Positions 11,847-23,073 of a DNA stretch of 64,000 nt are shown in pieces; position 1 is the stretch's first letter, and every line of letters begins with the position of its first letter. The stretch spans positions 253,855 to 317,854 of the forward strand of contig MU619252.1 of assembly GCA_025201805.1 (NCBI GenBank). The letters run 5' to 3'. The translations under genes and the position numbers were made by a program. Source of the stretch: Parasitella parasitica. Its lineage: Eukaryota; Mucoromycota; Mucoromycetes; Mucorales; Mucoraceae. Under the pieces are notes generated by a model, which saw only the letters and a list, made by a program, of their open reading frames with translations, did not search any database and was not told where the DNA came from.

Positions 11847-12006
11847 TGTCATCAAATGTCACCGAGTTTAAATTCAAATGGTGTGTGTGATACTAATAAT
11901 ATGAGGAAAGCTCGGTGTTACTTTTTTTTTTCTCCTTATGAAACCCTACATTTTTTCAAATTAGTCCTTCTTCTCCATCTTTCTCCTTCTGTACTTGATA
12001 AAAAAA

Positions 12007-14006
12007 ATGAATAATAAAGTAGAAACCATAGAAAAATTGAGTGTAAGTTTTTAATCTGCTAGTCGATTGTGAAATTTAATTGATTGAATTCTTGAAAAAA
12101 AAAAAAAGGCAACTTTTCCGGAGCAACAGCAAGATTTTGATGCACCCGAGATTTATGGGCTGCCTCTGTTGCTTGCCGCTAATGCAATTGATTATATTCC
12201 ATTTGTCAAGCAAAAAGTAGCCTCTGATGGGCTTTTATTTAAGCTGAGGGAGCGCCATGACATTGAAGATCATCCCATTTCAATGCCACTCCCGTTCGAG
12301 TACATTGGCTCTCCAAAAGATGCAGCATTTGATCAAGCAAGTACCGTAAATATTTCTCACAAACATTTATGCTGACCGATTCCTTGTTTTTCTTTGTTCC
12401 CATCCCGCAGGAAATTCCTAATTTAGATCCTCAGCACAAAAGTAAATCGCCGTTCTTATCATTTTGGGATTATCATGTCGCCTATACCCAACTCAAAACT
12501 ACACCTACCAAGGTTGCTGAAAATCTGGTTTTAGCATTGAAAAAGAGCAAGAGCATGAACTGGATGCGGTTCTCGGCCCAAAATATTATGCAACAAGCAG
12601 AGGCATCTTCAGAACGATACAAACAACATGCTCCACTAAGCCAAATGGACGGCGTCTTTGTCTCAATCAAGGAGGAAATGGATATCCGCGATTTGGAAAC
12701 TAAAGTCGGCACTAATTTCATCAATGATAACCAGCCCGCTACAGAGGATGCTACTATTGTCGCCAAATTGAGAAGAGCTGGTGCTATCATTGTAGGATCA
12801 ACCGTCATGAATGAGTTGGGCTGGGACACATTTTCAGTAAATCCCAACACTGGCATGCCTAAAAACCCTTATGGTACATTGCATTCATGTGGTGGATCCA
12901 GCGGTGGCTGTGGCGGATCAGTTGCCGGTGGCCTTTTCCCTGTCAGTATTGGTGCTGATGGTGGAGGTTCTGTTAGGTAAGTTGCAATGGCGTCGTGTTG
13001 TCGTACTAGGATATTGTATAATAACACGGAATACATAACAGGATTCCATCCTCTTTCTGCGGTTTGTATGGTCTCAAGACAACCTACGCTCGTGTATCAG
13101 CAAAAGGTGGTGCCACTGTTGATCCGACTTTGGGTTGCTATGGCCCCTTGGCTGCCACAGCAGATGACATGGCCTTGACATACACAATCATTGCTGGTCC
13201 AGATGTTAAGGATTCTACAACTCTGTTACAACCACCTGTATCGCTCAAAGATTATGATAAAGTGTCTGATCTCTCTGACCTTACTATCGCAGTTTACCCT
13301 GAGTGGGCCAGAAACTTGGTGGATCCTGCTATTCTGGAAAAACTTGATTTTTTCAAAACCCATCTAGCGCAGCTAGGAGCTCGTATTGTAGAAATTGAGA
13401 TTCCTGACCTTGATATCACAGCAACAGGTATAGTACATTGTATAAACTTTTTTTTTATTATTGGCTGACCCGATTTTATCCATGCATGTAGCTCATTCTG
13501 TTACTATTTGCAGCGAAATGTTTAACTTTGCTTCCCGACATGAGCTGAATCATCGCAACTTTTTGCCCCACACTCGCTTGATGGCGGGTACAGCCAGTGC
13601 GTTGGAAGGACGAGATTACGTTCGTGCCCAACAAGTACGAGGTCGCATGATCAACCATATGCGACGTCTCTTTGAGGATCAAAAGATTGATTTAATCTTG
13701 TGTCCATCCACAGCTATCACTGCTCCTGAAATCCCCGAAAAGGCACATGCTTATGGTATGTCTAATGCCAAACTGACTATTCGATCTATGACCTTTTGCG
13801 TGTTGGCCAACTTGACGGGTATTCCTGCTTTAAATGTGCCTGCTGGGTTCAATGATGGTATGCCAATTGGCTTGCAATTTATGGCTCGTTGGTGGAATGA
13901 AGCTCTCTTGTGTAGGATAGCTAAAACATGTGAGCGTTTATCAGGCATTGAACGTAAACGTCCTGAAGCAGCAAATTGGTTTGGGGATAATTTATTATCA
14001 GATTAG
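12007..14006 (+). CDS. Amidase-signature hydrolase, plant-FAAH-like
   Basis: Hydrolyses amide bonds with a Ser-Ser-Lys triad; the substrate is unknown. Exons 12007-12042, 12109-12345, 12411-12976, 13042-13427 and 13492-14006 sum to 1740 nt (579 aa). The triad is visible: Lys178 in VSIKEE, cis-Ser254 in CGGSSGG, and nucleophile Ser278 in GADGGGSVR. The 24-residue Ser-Ser spacing matches rat FAAH. The run GSVRIPSSFCGLYGLKTTYA and the roughly 580-aa length look closer to plant-type fatty-acid amide hydrolases than to bacterial GatA. There is no N-terminal membrane helix, so it is probably cytosolic or peripheral. The 12-codon first exon is supported by a GTAAGT donor and exact phase. A GatA-like or arylamidase role is the alternative. 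It converges on the ING gene with 89 bp between stop codons. Confidence 0.88.
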
Positions 14007-14095
14007 TTAATTACTTAATTAGTAAATGACACATTTTAGTTGTAGTAATAGTTGTTGGCTTTGTAAGGGGGGGGGGTATCATTCTTTGTATTCTG

Positions 14096-15078
14096 TCAAG
14101 GTGTAGTGCCGTCTTCATCTTCCTCATCTTCCTCACTTGATTGATTTCCGTATTCCTCTTCTGCTTTACACTCTTCACAGAACCATTTACCGGCAGGAGG
14201 TTCCACCAGGCCAACACAGTTGTAATGAAACCACTCTCTCTCACACTACAAGAAGGATTAATCAGTAAACATTGCCAAGCTTGATGTACCTGTTTAAAGA
14301 ACACTTACATTTTCTCCATCACAAGCGATCATATCACCGAACGAAACTTGCTTACAATAGCAATAAGTCGGCTCATTGGCATCAATATCAAGGTCTCTTG
14401 TCGTTGAGCTACCATTAGAAGGCATTGGACGAGATGAATGATGAATTCTCTTTCGAGCACCACCATCAATGGACCCCAACGCTCTCTTCTGCTGACCTTT
14501 TGACAAAATTACACTATCAGTCTTTTATCAGTGCAAAAGCCCAATCCCAAATGTTACCTCCATCGTTGTAACTGCCAATAGGCCCCTTTCTATTCGATCT
14601 GGGACTAATCCAGTCTGATTCACTTAACCCACTTTTTGTTACTTGAGAATCCAATCTTTCTATATGTCGTGACACAAGATCATACATTCGCATCGCAAGT
14701 TCAACTTTTTGATCTTGTTTTTGCATAGCAGTTTTGTAATCTTTTTCCAGTTGCAGCCGGGTAGCAACTAGATTCATTGAATTGGAACTGGTGCTGGATT
14801 TATACTGCTTCACATAAGATCTTTTGTGTTTTGTGTAAGTTTCTCTAAATTCTATAAAAGAATAGTCAACATCTTTCGCATTTAGCATCATTTAAACTGT
14901 ACTTTGCAAATCATCATCCATACGTCGAAGCTCGTGCATATTTTGATCAATTTCTGATGGTAAATTTTGCAAACCTAATATCAGGTATTAAAGATTTTTC
15001 TCTTGTGATCTTTGGATGCAATCATGTTTCTTTACTTTCTAAATAGTCTTCATAGATATCTGCTACAGATGTACTCAT
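14096..15078 (-). CDS. ING-family PHD-finger chromatin protein
   Basis: Subunit of histone acetyltransferase or deacetylase complexes that reads H3K4 trimethylation (yeast Yng1/Yng2/Pho23 family). Exons 15078-15036, 14974-14903, 14851-14558, 14496-14309 and 14245-14096 sum to 747 nt (248 aa). The N-terminal ING helix region includes [20 protein letters not shown]. The middle is a Ser-rich linker with a basic RKRIHHSS patch. The C-terminal PHD finger has the Cys4-His-Cys3 pattern: [19 protein letters not shown], then FHYNC and GKWFCEEC, with the aromatic and acidic positions needed for H3K4me3 binding. The finger is split by an intron. An acidic tail follows. I cannot say which of the three yeast paralogues it matches. 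Confidence 0.92.
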
Positions 15079-15206
15079 TTTCTTTACAACGTGAAACGTA
15101 ATAATAAACAAAATAAAGGAGAGAATGAAAAAATTTCAGCGTTTTCATTGTAGCACACTTTTTCTGGGATATTGATATCGTTGAGTGTGAAAAATTTCAA
15201 GATGCT

Positions 15207-15434
15207 TTATGGTGTTTCCATTTCAAACAAAATTAGCCTCCTACTCTTTGTATTTTGTCTCATTGGATGATATTTTTGATCAAATGGTAGTGATACAAAT
15301 GATGCGCTGAACCTTGCTAGTCTAGGATTGAACCCAAGCGATTTCAATATGGCTGATTCGAGAAGTAATTCCTCGTTGATACCAACATTGGACTTTCTCA
15401 TCGTGTATGCTACATAATTAGGGAAAAGTGTCAT
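15207..15434 (-). CDS. Small hypothetical ORF (75 aa)
   Basis: Open frame between the ING and REX4 genes on the same strand. It has no motif, signal peptide or membrane segment that I recognise. It could be an exon of an undetected gene, a small protein, or chance. Confidence 0.2.
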   Translation of the reverse strand: MTLFPNYVAYTMRKSNVGINEELLLESAILKSLGFNPRLARFSASFVSLPFDQKYHPMRQNTKSRRLILFEMETP

Positions 15435-15565
15435 ACATATACCGGAAAAAGTGTACAGTAGTATTCGTAATTCAAATTTATGACAATAGAGGAAATGTGT
15501 TAGTAATTTGTTTAATAATGTCGAATTGTAGTTTATATGTGCAAAAGAAAGAAGCGAATAAACGA

Positions 15566-16744
15566 CTAATCAGAGTCAGACGAATCATCATCACTATCTT
15601 CATCTTCTTTTTCGCTATCTACATTTTCTTGAATTGTAACTGATTTTCTATTGGCATTCTTCTTTTCTGCCACACGATTTTCTTTGGCCAAGAACTTCTT
15701 GATAATCAAACCTGAGCGAGCACCAAAAGATTTCTCCCATTCATCTTTAACATTTTTATAAAGCTGGATTGTAAACCGGGCATCTTCTACTGAAGAATGA
15801 CTCCCCGACTGAATATTAATACCCAAAACTTCCTTGACCAACATCTTCAAACCAGGAGTTCTTCCTTTAGCTAATTTACGAAAAGGCTTGTACCGAGATG
15901 TATCGCGGATCAGCAATGCAGGATGCGACAAAATGAGTGCTTGCAAATCATTGTATACGGCATGGCCAACTAGAATACGGTTACGGATGATGGCCTCGGT
16001 TTTATATTGTGCTTCTTTGAATGTCAATGCATCTTCTGATTCCAGATGGTGAGGTTCGATGCCACTGACTTTTGTACGGTAATCTGTCACCTTTTCCTGA
16101 GGTTTTACGTAGCAATCCAACAGCAAAGCACCATTGTAGTTCACAATAGACACACGAGCCAAGGCAGAATCTGCTCCATCGGGACCAACTCCCACCATTT
16201 CGCAATCAATGGCAACGTATTTACCTAATTTAGCCGCATCACCTGTAACCGAATTCATCTTTGCTACTATGCTCTTCTTCTTCAACTTCTGTTGCTGTGG
16301 AGTTTCCTTGGGTGTATATACGCTCTTTAAAGTATCCTCATCGACATCTTCAGCAAACCATAACTCATCTTTATCGGGTATCGAGCTTGTTTTTATAATT
16401 GCTGTTGTTGATTCTGTGGTTGCTATGGCTCCGTTTTTATTGGATTTAGCCTCAAAGGATGCCTTCATTTTTCTATCGTACAGACACTTCAGTCACTTAT
16501 TTTCGATATCCATGCTTCCAATTACTTACTCTATTCTTTGCCTTTTGTTAAAACATTTAAAGTTGGGGCTTATTTCAAATTCGTCAGTCTTTCTCTTCTT
16601 GCTGGATTCTGCAGAGGGAGCAATGGACTACCTCAAGATATTAGACTCGTATATACGTGGCAGAATCTGTCAACTTACGGGCAAAAGTTTTTTCCAGTTG
16701 GAAGAAGCTACTGGCTTTGTTGATTTCTTACCACCTTTGGCCAT
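15566..16744 (-). CDS. REX4: RNA exonuclease 4 (REX4), DEDDh 3'-5' exonuclease
   Basis: Nuclear/nucleolar 3'-5' exoribonuclease of the DEDDh class, linked in yeast to pre-rRNA processing (ITS1). Exons 16744-16679, 16627-16530 and 16472-15566 sum to 1071 nt (356 aa). Motif Exo I is AIDCEMVGVG, Exo II is VGHAVYNDLQAL and Exo III is GSHSSVEDARFTIQLY, so all four acidic residues and the His are intact. The N-terminal 65 residues are Lys-rich (SSKKRKTDE, KRQRIEKMK), fitting a nucleolar signal. The C-terminus is an acidic Ser/Asp tail. The gene is divergent from the glucoamylase gene, with 287 bp between start codons. Confidence 0.93.
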
Positions 16745-17031
16745 TTTCTATATGTCTATTGTTAAAGAGATGGGATGAACAGGTCTGGTTTAAAAAAATA
16801 TCCAAAAATATTTAGTGGCTTTTCGATGCTGTAAAAAGCAGTGATAGTTTATGCAATTGAATGTCAAAGATTGGTGAGAGTAACAAACAGTTGAGCAGAT
16901 GATCAAAGCGAAAAGAGAAAAGGGAAAAAAAAATCATACATGATACACTCAGATGATGATTGAACCAGCTTAACATCATTCATTTGTATTTATCACTTTT
17001 TTCTCTCGAAATCACCTCTTTATAGAAAACT
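16745..17031. promoter_or_regulatory. Divergent promoter region, REX4 / glucoamylase
   Basis: The 287 bp between the two start codons must hold at least part of both promoters. A pyrimidine-rich stretch (about 16994-17022) directly precedes the glucoamylase ATG. No specific regulator site is claimed. Confidence 0.45.
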
Positions 17032-18492
17032 ATGCCTGTCAGCCATTTGTTAATACTATTCATAACAAGCCTCATATATCACTACTGTAGTGCAGGTCTG
17101 GATGCCTTGCAAACAGATTCACCTTTGGATATTTGGCTTGCCAGACAACATGTAACAAGTTTCAAAACCATCATGCACAACATAAATCCTCCAGGTACAT
17201 CTAGAGGATTCTTTGCTGCCTCTCTTTCTACCTACAAACCTGATTATTTCTTTACCTGGACAAGAGACGCGGCTCTTGTTACTCGTGTTATTGCATCCTT
17301 ACCAGAGACAAACTTAACTGTATTAACAGATTATGTTGATTTCCAAATCAAAACGCAAATAACACCAACTGTTTGTAACTGCCTTGGTGAGCCGAAATTC
17401 AATACAGATGGCTCGGGTTATACAAGCTCATGGGGAAGGTATATATAATGTACAAACGAGACCTACGTAATTGTATGGCTTGCTTACCTTAAAAATAGAC
17501 CTCAAAATGATGGACCAGCTGAAAGAGCTATTGCATTTATTGCAATTGCCAATCGCTGGCGTTTAGAGGGTCAAGATCAGATTTACATTACAGACACTCT
17601 AGCCCCAGCTATTATAAAAGATTTAAATTATGTAGTCGATGTGTGGCAACAGCCCTGTTATGACTTGTGGGAGGAAATTGAAGGAGTTCACTTTTACACA
17701 TTAATGGTCATGCGTCGAGCACTGTTAGATGCCGTTGATTTCTTTGATGCTCATAGCGATACACCATTTCGAGATGATAGCTACAGATCTACAGCATACC
17801 AAATTGAAAAGCGCATAGAATTTTTTTGGTCGTCTCATTTAAATCACATTACGTCAACTCAAGATATTCGCAATGGCGTACAAAAGCCTTCTGGGCTAGA
17901 CGTCTCCATATTGTTGGCGGCTAATTTGGTATCGGAAAGAAATGATGGATTCTTCACTCCAGACTCTGATAAAATTTTGGCTACTGCTCACGCACTGGAG
18001 AATACTTTCAAGTCGATTTATCCTCTAAATCAACAACTAGACGAGCGTTTAGGTACATCTATTGGACGTTATCCTGAAGATTTCTACGATGGTATAGGTA
18101 TTTCAGTTGGCAATCCATGGTTTATTGCTACTGCAGCATATACAGAGCTGTATTATTTGGCCATCAAGAAATGGAAGCAAGTAGGCGTGGTAATAAATGA
18201 CATCAATCGGCCTTTCTTCTGCCAATTACTGGGCACTTCTACTCCTTATTTCGCACAGCAAAATACTTATTACGCCCCTGGAAGTTTAGAATTGGATCAT
18301 CTTATCTTCAAAGCTACACTTAGTGCAGATAAATACCTAGCCACCATCCAATATCATCAGGCTAGGAATGGGTCTATTTCAGAGCAGTTTGATCGTTATA
18401 TAGGTTATATGGCTGGTGCTAGAGATTTAACATGGTCCCATGCTGCATTTATCACTGCTGCAAAAGCAAAGTTCTCAATTTCCGTGTTTTAG
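17032..18492 (+). CDS. Secreted glucoamylase, GH15 (glucan 1,4-alpha-glucosidase)
   Basis: Releases glucose from non-reducing ends of starch and maltodextrins outside the cell. Exons 17032-17438 and 17499-18492 give 1401 nt (466 aa). The N-terminus [22 protein letters not shown] is a clear signal peptide. The catalytic general acid is Glu194 in YDLWEEIEG and the base is Glu431 in GSISEQFDR, matching Glu179 and Glu400 of Aspergillus glucoamylase. The substrate-site block [10 protein letters not shown] is intact. The protein is only the catalytic (alpha/alpha)6 barrel. It has neither the N-terminal CBM21 of Rhizopus glucoamylases nor a C-terminal CBM20, so raw-starch binding is not expected. 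Soluble dextrins or another alpha-glucan may be the real substrate. Confidence 0.93.
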
Positions 18493-20480
18493 TTTTCTTT
18501 ATTAAAAAACACTGTGAACGATGATGACTACACAACAGAAAAAGTGCTTGCTTCCCTTCAGTTCGCTGGCTTTGAATTGGCATGCTTTAATACAAACCTA
18601 TCGAAAATGAATTATTTGTTTACTGAAGTAAAGTTAACCAGGTCGTTTATTATGGTATCTATCTAGGTGGTTTAATTTAATTTGAAATGAGGTTTTTGGT
18701 ATGGTTGATGTATCAACTCTAAATCATTATTTTAGCATAATATAAACGCATACTAGGGAGGAAAATTTGGAATCAAAAAAGATAAAAGCCAAAGGTTGAC
18801 GAGATACGAAAACTCTATGCGTTATTTTATTTTAAGATGGAAATATTACATCTGCTGTTTACACTCATAAATTATGATGACTCATTTAGATTACTAATTG
18901 ACAAGATTAATTCACAAAGACAATAATCTGCTTGACAGGGTACGACGCATGATTATACAACAATAACTACACGTCTTTGATCTGAAAGTGCCTTAACCTT
19001 TATTCTGGTCAGATCTGTGTTACTTACAGGAAAACCTTCTTGATTTAAAACAGAGACTTTATTTTCCAGTTTACACAAGTTTATAACATCAAATCATTGG
19101 ACTCAATCTTCAATCTTCAATTGAAGTACATTACCATGATCTCCTATCTTAATAATTAAGGCCGATCAATAAAATATTAGAATTATTGTGCCAGGTCTTG
19201 AAAATGAGCACAGCAGATGATTGTATGTGATATAAAAAATATGAGAAAGTAATAAATGATGTGTCAATTTCCCAACCGGAAGTCAAAATCAAATAAACTC
19301 AATCCTGAACACAATTCAGGAGCATATCCAATGGACCATGTTCCTTGTTTATAGCCCATGACATGTTCATGGACAATAGATACAATCGATCATTCCACTC
19401 TCTAAATCAATCCATGTCACACACTTGTATCTTATCCCCTCATCAGTCATTTAGGTTCACTAGTATATAAACCATCATTTTTTCCATGTAATAAACGAGA
19501 TCTTTACCTGATTAATTTACAGGTGTTTCATTTGAATAATTTCTCATTCTGATAAATCAATAAAGGCTTAATTTACCAGATACAAAATTACTGATTTATT
19601 GATTGCCAAGAAGCTGTCTATTTATATTAGAATAAATCTATCTGAATCAATCTATAAAATACAATCGGGTCATGTTTGACATTTAATTGTCAAACAAGAT
19701 TATAACACAATAGTAATTAGAGCTATTTCTATATTTCATCTGCTAATATTATGAATGCGAATCATTCATCGATAACTTGAGCTTCGCAATCCAGAATAAG
19801 TAGAACCCAAAATGATGGTTTCTTATACAAGACATTCTATTGATTACTTCTATTTACTAGATAGAATATTCGATGACATTTAACCGTAGATTCGATCAGG
19901 AACGGTTGCCATGACAATTGAATTGAAATAATGGTAACCAAGGTGTTCTATGGAAATAATGGATGTGTCTATCAAAAATAATACTCAGATAGCCCTGTTT
20001 GTGGCGACGTCAGTCGAATGTGAATCAATTGATGCTTTGCTCTTTATTGATGCCTACTGTTAGTGCAGTTGCTAAATATTTGGTATTCGACTACCTTGGT
20101 ATTCAAAAGCAAGTTAACATTCGCTGATAAGAAATGTTTGGTTTAAGCGAATATTCGATGTTTTGAGAACGCTATTCAGCAGTGGCGCTCATGTGTTTAA
20201 CTTTTGTTAGCCACAAATTGTTGATAGCAATTTGAATGATATCAATTGATACATCAATAGTGTGAATATTAGAAAAATCCAAACTATAGCAATATAGGTT
20301 TAAAAAAGTCATGTGATCAAAATTCTTGATACTGTATTTGTAGTTAACCGTAATACAGAAGACGTTAGTGCCTTGGTGCCGAAATGAAGGATACAAAAGG
20401 ATGTCACCAAAAGGTCACGATTAGTTTTTTTCAAACGATTCCTTTTTTTTTTTCCAACTCGAAAAACAAAGCCATCAAAC
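18493..20480. other. Two-kilobase AT-rich gap, no gene recognised
   Basis: Only short motif-less frames occur (for example 20172-20396 -). No transposase, RT, tRNA cloverleaf or tandem repeat was seen by eye. It probably holds the glucoamylase 3' region and the DUS3 promoter. Confidence 0.45.
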
Positions 20481-22909
20481 ATGGTCCAAGTACAACATAA
20501 GCCTGGAGAAGCCTGCATCAAGCCTGAGTAAGTTAGCATTTTATATGACTATTGAGAAGAAACATCAAACCAACAATATCTGACATAAATGAACCTTGAT
20601 CAATTAAGGTACCGTAAGGATCGTTGGTTTGACGATGAACGAGCTGAACAAATAGCGGAAGCTCTCATCAATGACGATGCTGCAGAAAGTGGTCCTTCAG
20701 AAAATAAGAACGGCAAAAAGTCCAAGGTATAGATATTGTGTTTATTACATGTACAGATTTTCTAAAATTGCTTTGAAGAATGTCCGTGGTGCCAACAAGG
20801 GTCAAAGAGGAAAGAAGAGGATTGAGGATAGCTTAAAGGTACGAATGCTTGTATATTGAGTGAGTTGGAGTGGATCATTTGTACTGAAGGAGCTCTTTTT
20901 TTTTTTTTTTTTNNNNNNNNNNTTTTTTAGCTCTGTAAAGCTACTGCTCGTGGCGAGAAGTGTACCTTCAGCGAAGAGTATGTTTTGACTAAAATCGAAA
21001 CTTTAGATTGATCCCTGATTTTGTGTCTTTTTCTTTCAGCAGATGTAAATTCACTCATAATTTGGAAGCTTACTTGAAAAGCAAAGGCGAAGACCTTGGG
21101 GATAGATGTGTTCAGTTTGATCTTTTTGGAAAGTAAGCTAAATTAATGCATCCAGAGATTGATGTGAGTATTTATACTTTACTTTGTAGATGTCCGTATG
21201 GATACAAATGCCGCTTCCTTAAAGCACATGTTGATAAAGACAATAATTTGGTTGTTGATGAAGCTAAAGTAGCCGAGAACCCTGTATTTACAGCCAATGG
21301 TATTAGCAGCGATGTACAGTTTAAGCTTAATAAGAGCAAAGTAAGATGTAAACTATTTGATAACATTCTGCTTTTAAATTTTGCTTCTTTCACTAGTATG
21401 AATTTCCCAGATCTGAAAAATATATGATTGAAGTGCAAAAAGAAATTCAAATTGAACAAGCCATGAAGGATACTAATGCCCTAAAGAGAAAGCAGTTGGA
21501 AGATCCTTCGTTGCTATCGGCACCATCCGATAAAAAACCTAAGGCAGAAGAAGACGAAAGCGAAAATGATGAATTTTTCGATGCTGCCAATGAGTTTACG
21601 AATGTATGCAAGGATTCTGTTGTACCTGCTGATAACAACGAAAAACTCATTGGTCCTATTGACACTGGTTATAAAAAGGTGCGTAGAGCTATAGCTGAAA
21701 AGATAGAGCCGCCGTATTTATGCCTTCACAGATCATTGATTTTAGAAACAAAACTTACCTTGCTCCGCTGACAACAGTTGGTAATTTGCCTTTCCGTAGA
21801 GTTTGTAAGGAATTTGGAGTTGACATCACTTGTGGTGAGATGGCATTAGCCGCTAATTTATTAAGAGGTCAGCAATCTGAATGGGCACTAACAAAGCGTC
21901 ATAAATCTGAGGACATTTTTGGTATCCAAGTCTGTGGTTCCAAGGTTGACCAAGTTACAAAAGCTTGTGAAGTGCTTAACAAGGAAACTGACATTGATTT
22001 TATTGATTTGAATATGGGTTGTCCTATTGATCTTGTCTTTAAACAAGTAAGTTGGTATCATATTGGGCGATCTGTCGAAACTCAAAGTGATCTCATTAGG
22101 GTGCCGGTTCAGCTTTGTTAGAAGCTAGAGGCCGTATGTTCAAGATTTTGAAGGGCATGAAGAGTGTCACCGATATTCCTATTACTGCAAAGTTTAGAAT
22201 GGGTGTCAAGGATAACTATCCTGTTGCTGATCGTATCGTGCCTCGTCTTGACGAAATAGGTATTGCATTGGGCACTGTGAGTAATAAAAATGAAGTAAAT
22301 AAATGTACAAATATTCAGTCTTTTAAATAGATTCATGGCCGCTCTCGTACTCAAAGATATACTCGAAAAGCTGATTGGGAATATATTGGCAAGATAAAGA
22401 ACCTGACTCATGGTATGCCTTTGTATGGTAACGGTGACATTATGAGCTTTGAGGATTATAACCATGATATCCAAGTCAGTGGTGTTGATGGTGTCATGAT
22501 TGGTCGAGGTGCTTTGATCAAGCCTTGGATTTTTGACGAAATCAAGAACCAACGCCACTGGGATATCTCCGCTAACGAGCGCCTTGACATGTTGAAGCGC
22601 TTTTGTAATTATGGTTTAGAACATTGGGGTACTGATAGCCAAGGTTTAAACACAACTAGGCGTTTCCTTTGCGAATGGCAATCATTCTTGTACAGATATA
22701 TCCCTGTAGGTATCTTGGAGAATCCTCCTCAGAATATGAATGAAAGACCTCCTCCTTATCAAGGCCGTAATGATCTCGAAACTTTGATGGCTAGCCCTCT
22801 AGCTTCAGATTGGGTCAAGATTAGCGAACTTCTATTAGGTCCGGCTCCTGATGATTTTGTCTTTTTGCCCAAACATAAAGCCAATTCATTCGAGAAGATT
22901 GAGGTATAA
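20481..22909 (+). CDS. DUS3: tRNA-dihydrouridine synthase 3 (DUS3) with CCCH zinc fingers
   Basis: FMN enzyme reducing uridine 47 in the tRNA variable loop to dihydrouridine, using NADPH. Exons 20481-20527, 20609-20726, 20779-20838, 20931-20977, 21043-21132, 21190-21340, 21397-21678, 21732-22046, 22100-22276 and 22331-22909 sum to 1866 nt (621 aa). Two N-terminal CCCH zinc fingers occur, [17 protein letters not shown] with CKFTH, then [19 protein letters not shown]. The TIM-barrel starts at [20 protein letters not shown], and the active-site Cys block is [19 protein letters not shown], whose two halves join across an intron. The [10 protein letters not shown] and GNGDI FMN-phosphate motifs follow. 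The third intron contains the 10-N assembly gap in a T-run, so its length is uncertain. Exons 2-4 are the least certain. Confidence 0.92.
20913..20922. other. Assembly gap (10 N) inside DUS3 intron 3
   Basis: Ten N in a T homopolymer; probably a sequencing gap of unknown true length. It lies in the polypyrimidine stretch before the acceptor at 20929-20930 and does not touch coding sequence. Confidence 0.95.
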
Positions 22910-22960
22910 ATTTTTTTGTATTATTTTAACACGTTTTTATTAATTTTTTTTTAAAAAATT

Positions 22961-22976
22961 CAGGGTTAGGGTTAAT
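22961..22976. repeat. Short telomere-like (TTAGGG) sequence
   Basis: CAGGGTTAGGGTTAATC lies between the convergent DUS3 and ICP55 genes. It holds just under two TTAGGG units and resembles a telobox. With so few units it may be chance. Confidence 0.35.
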
Positions 22977-23073
22977 CAGGGAAGAAAGGGCACAAATATA
23001 TTATTATTTACATAATTCTAATTCTATATAAATTTATACATATTTCAATATTAAAAGAAAAAGGTGGAGACAG

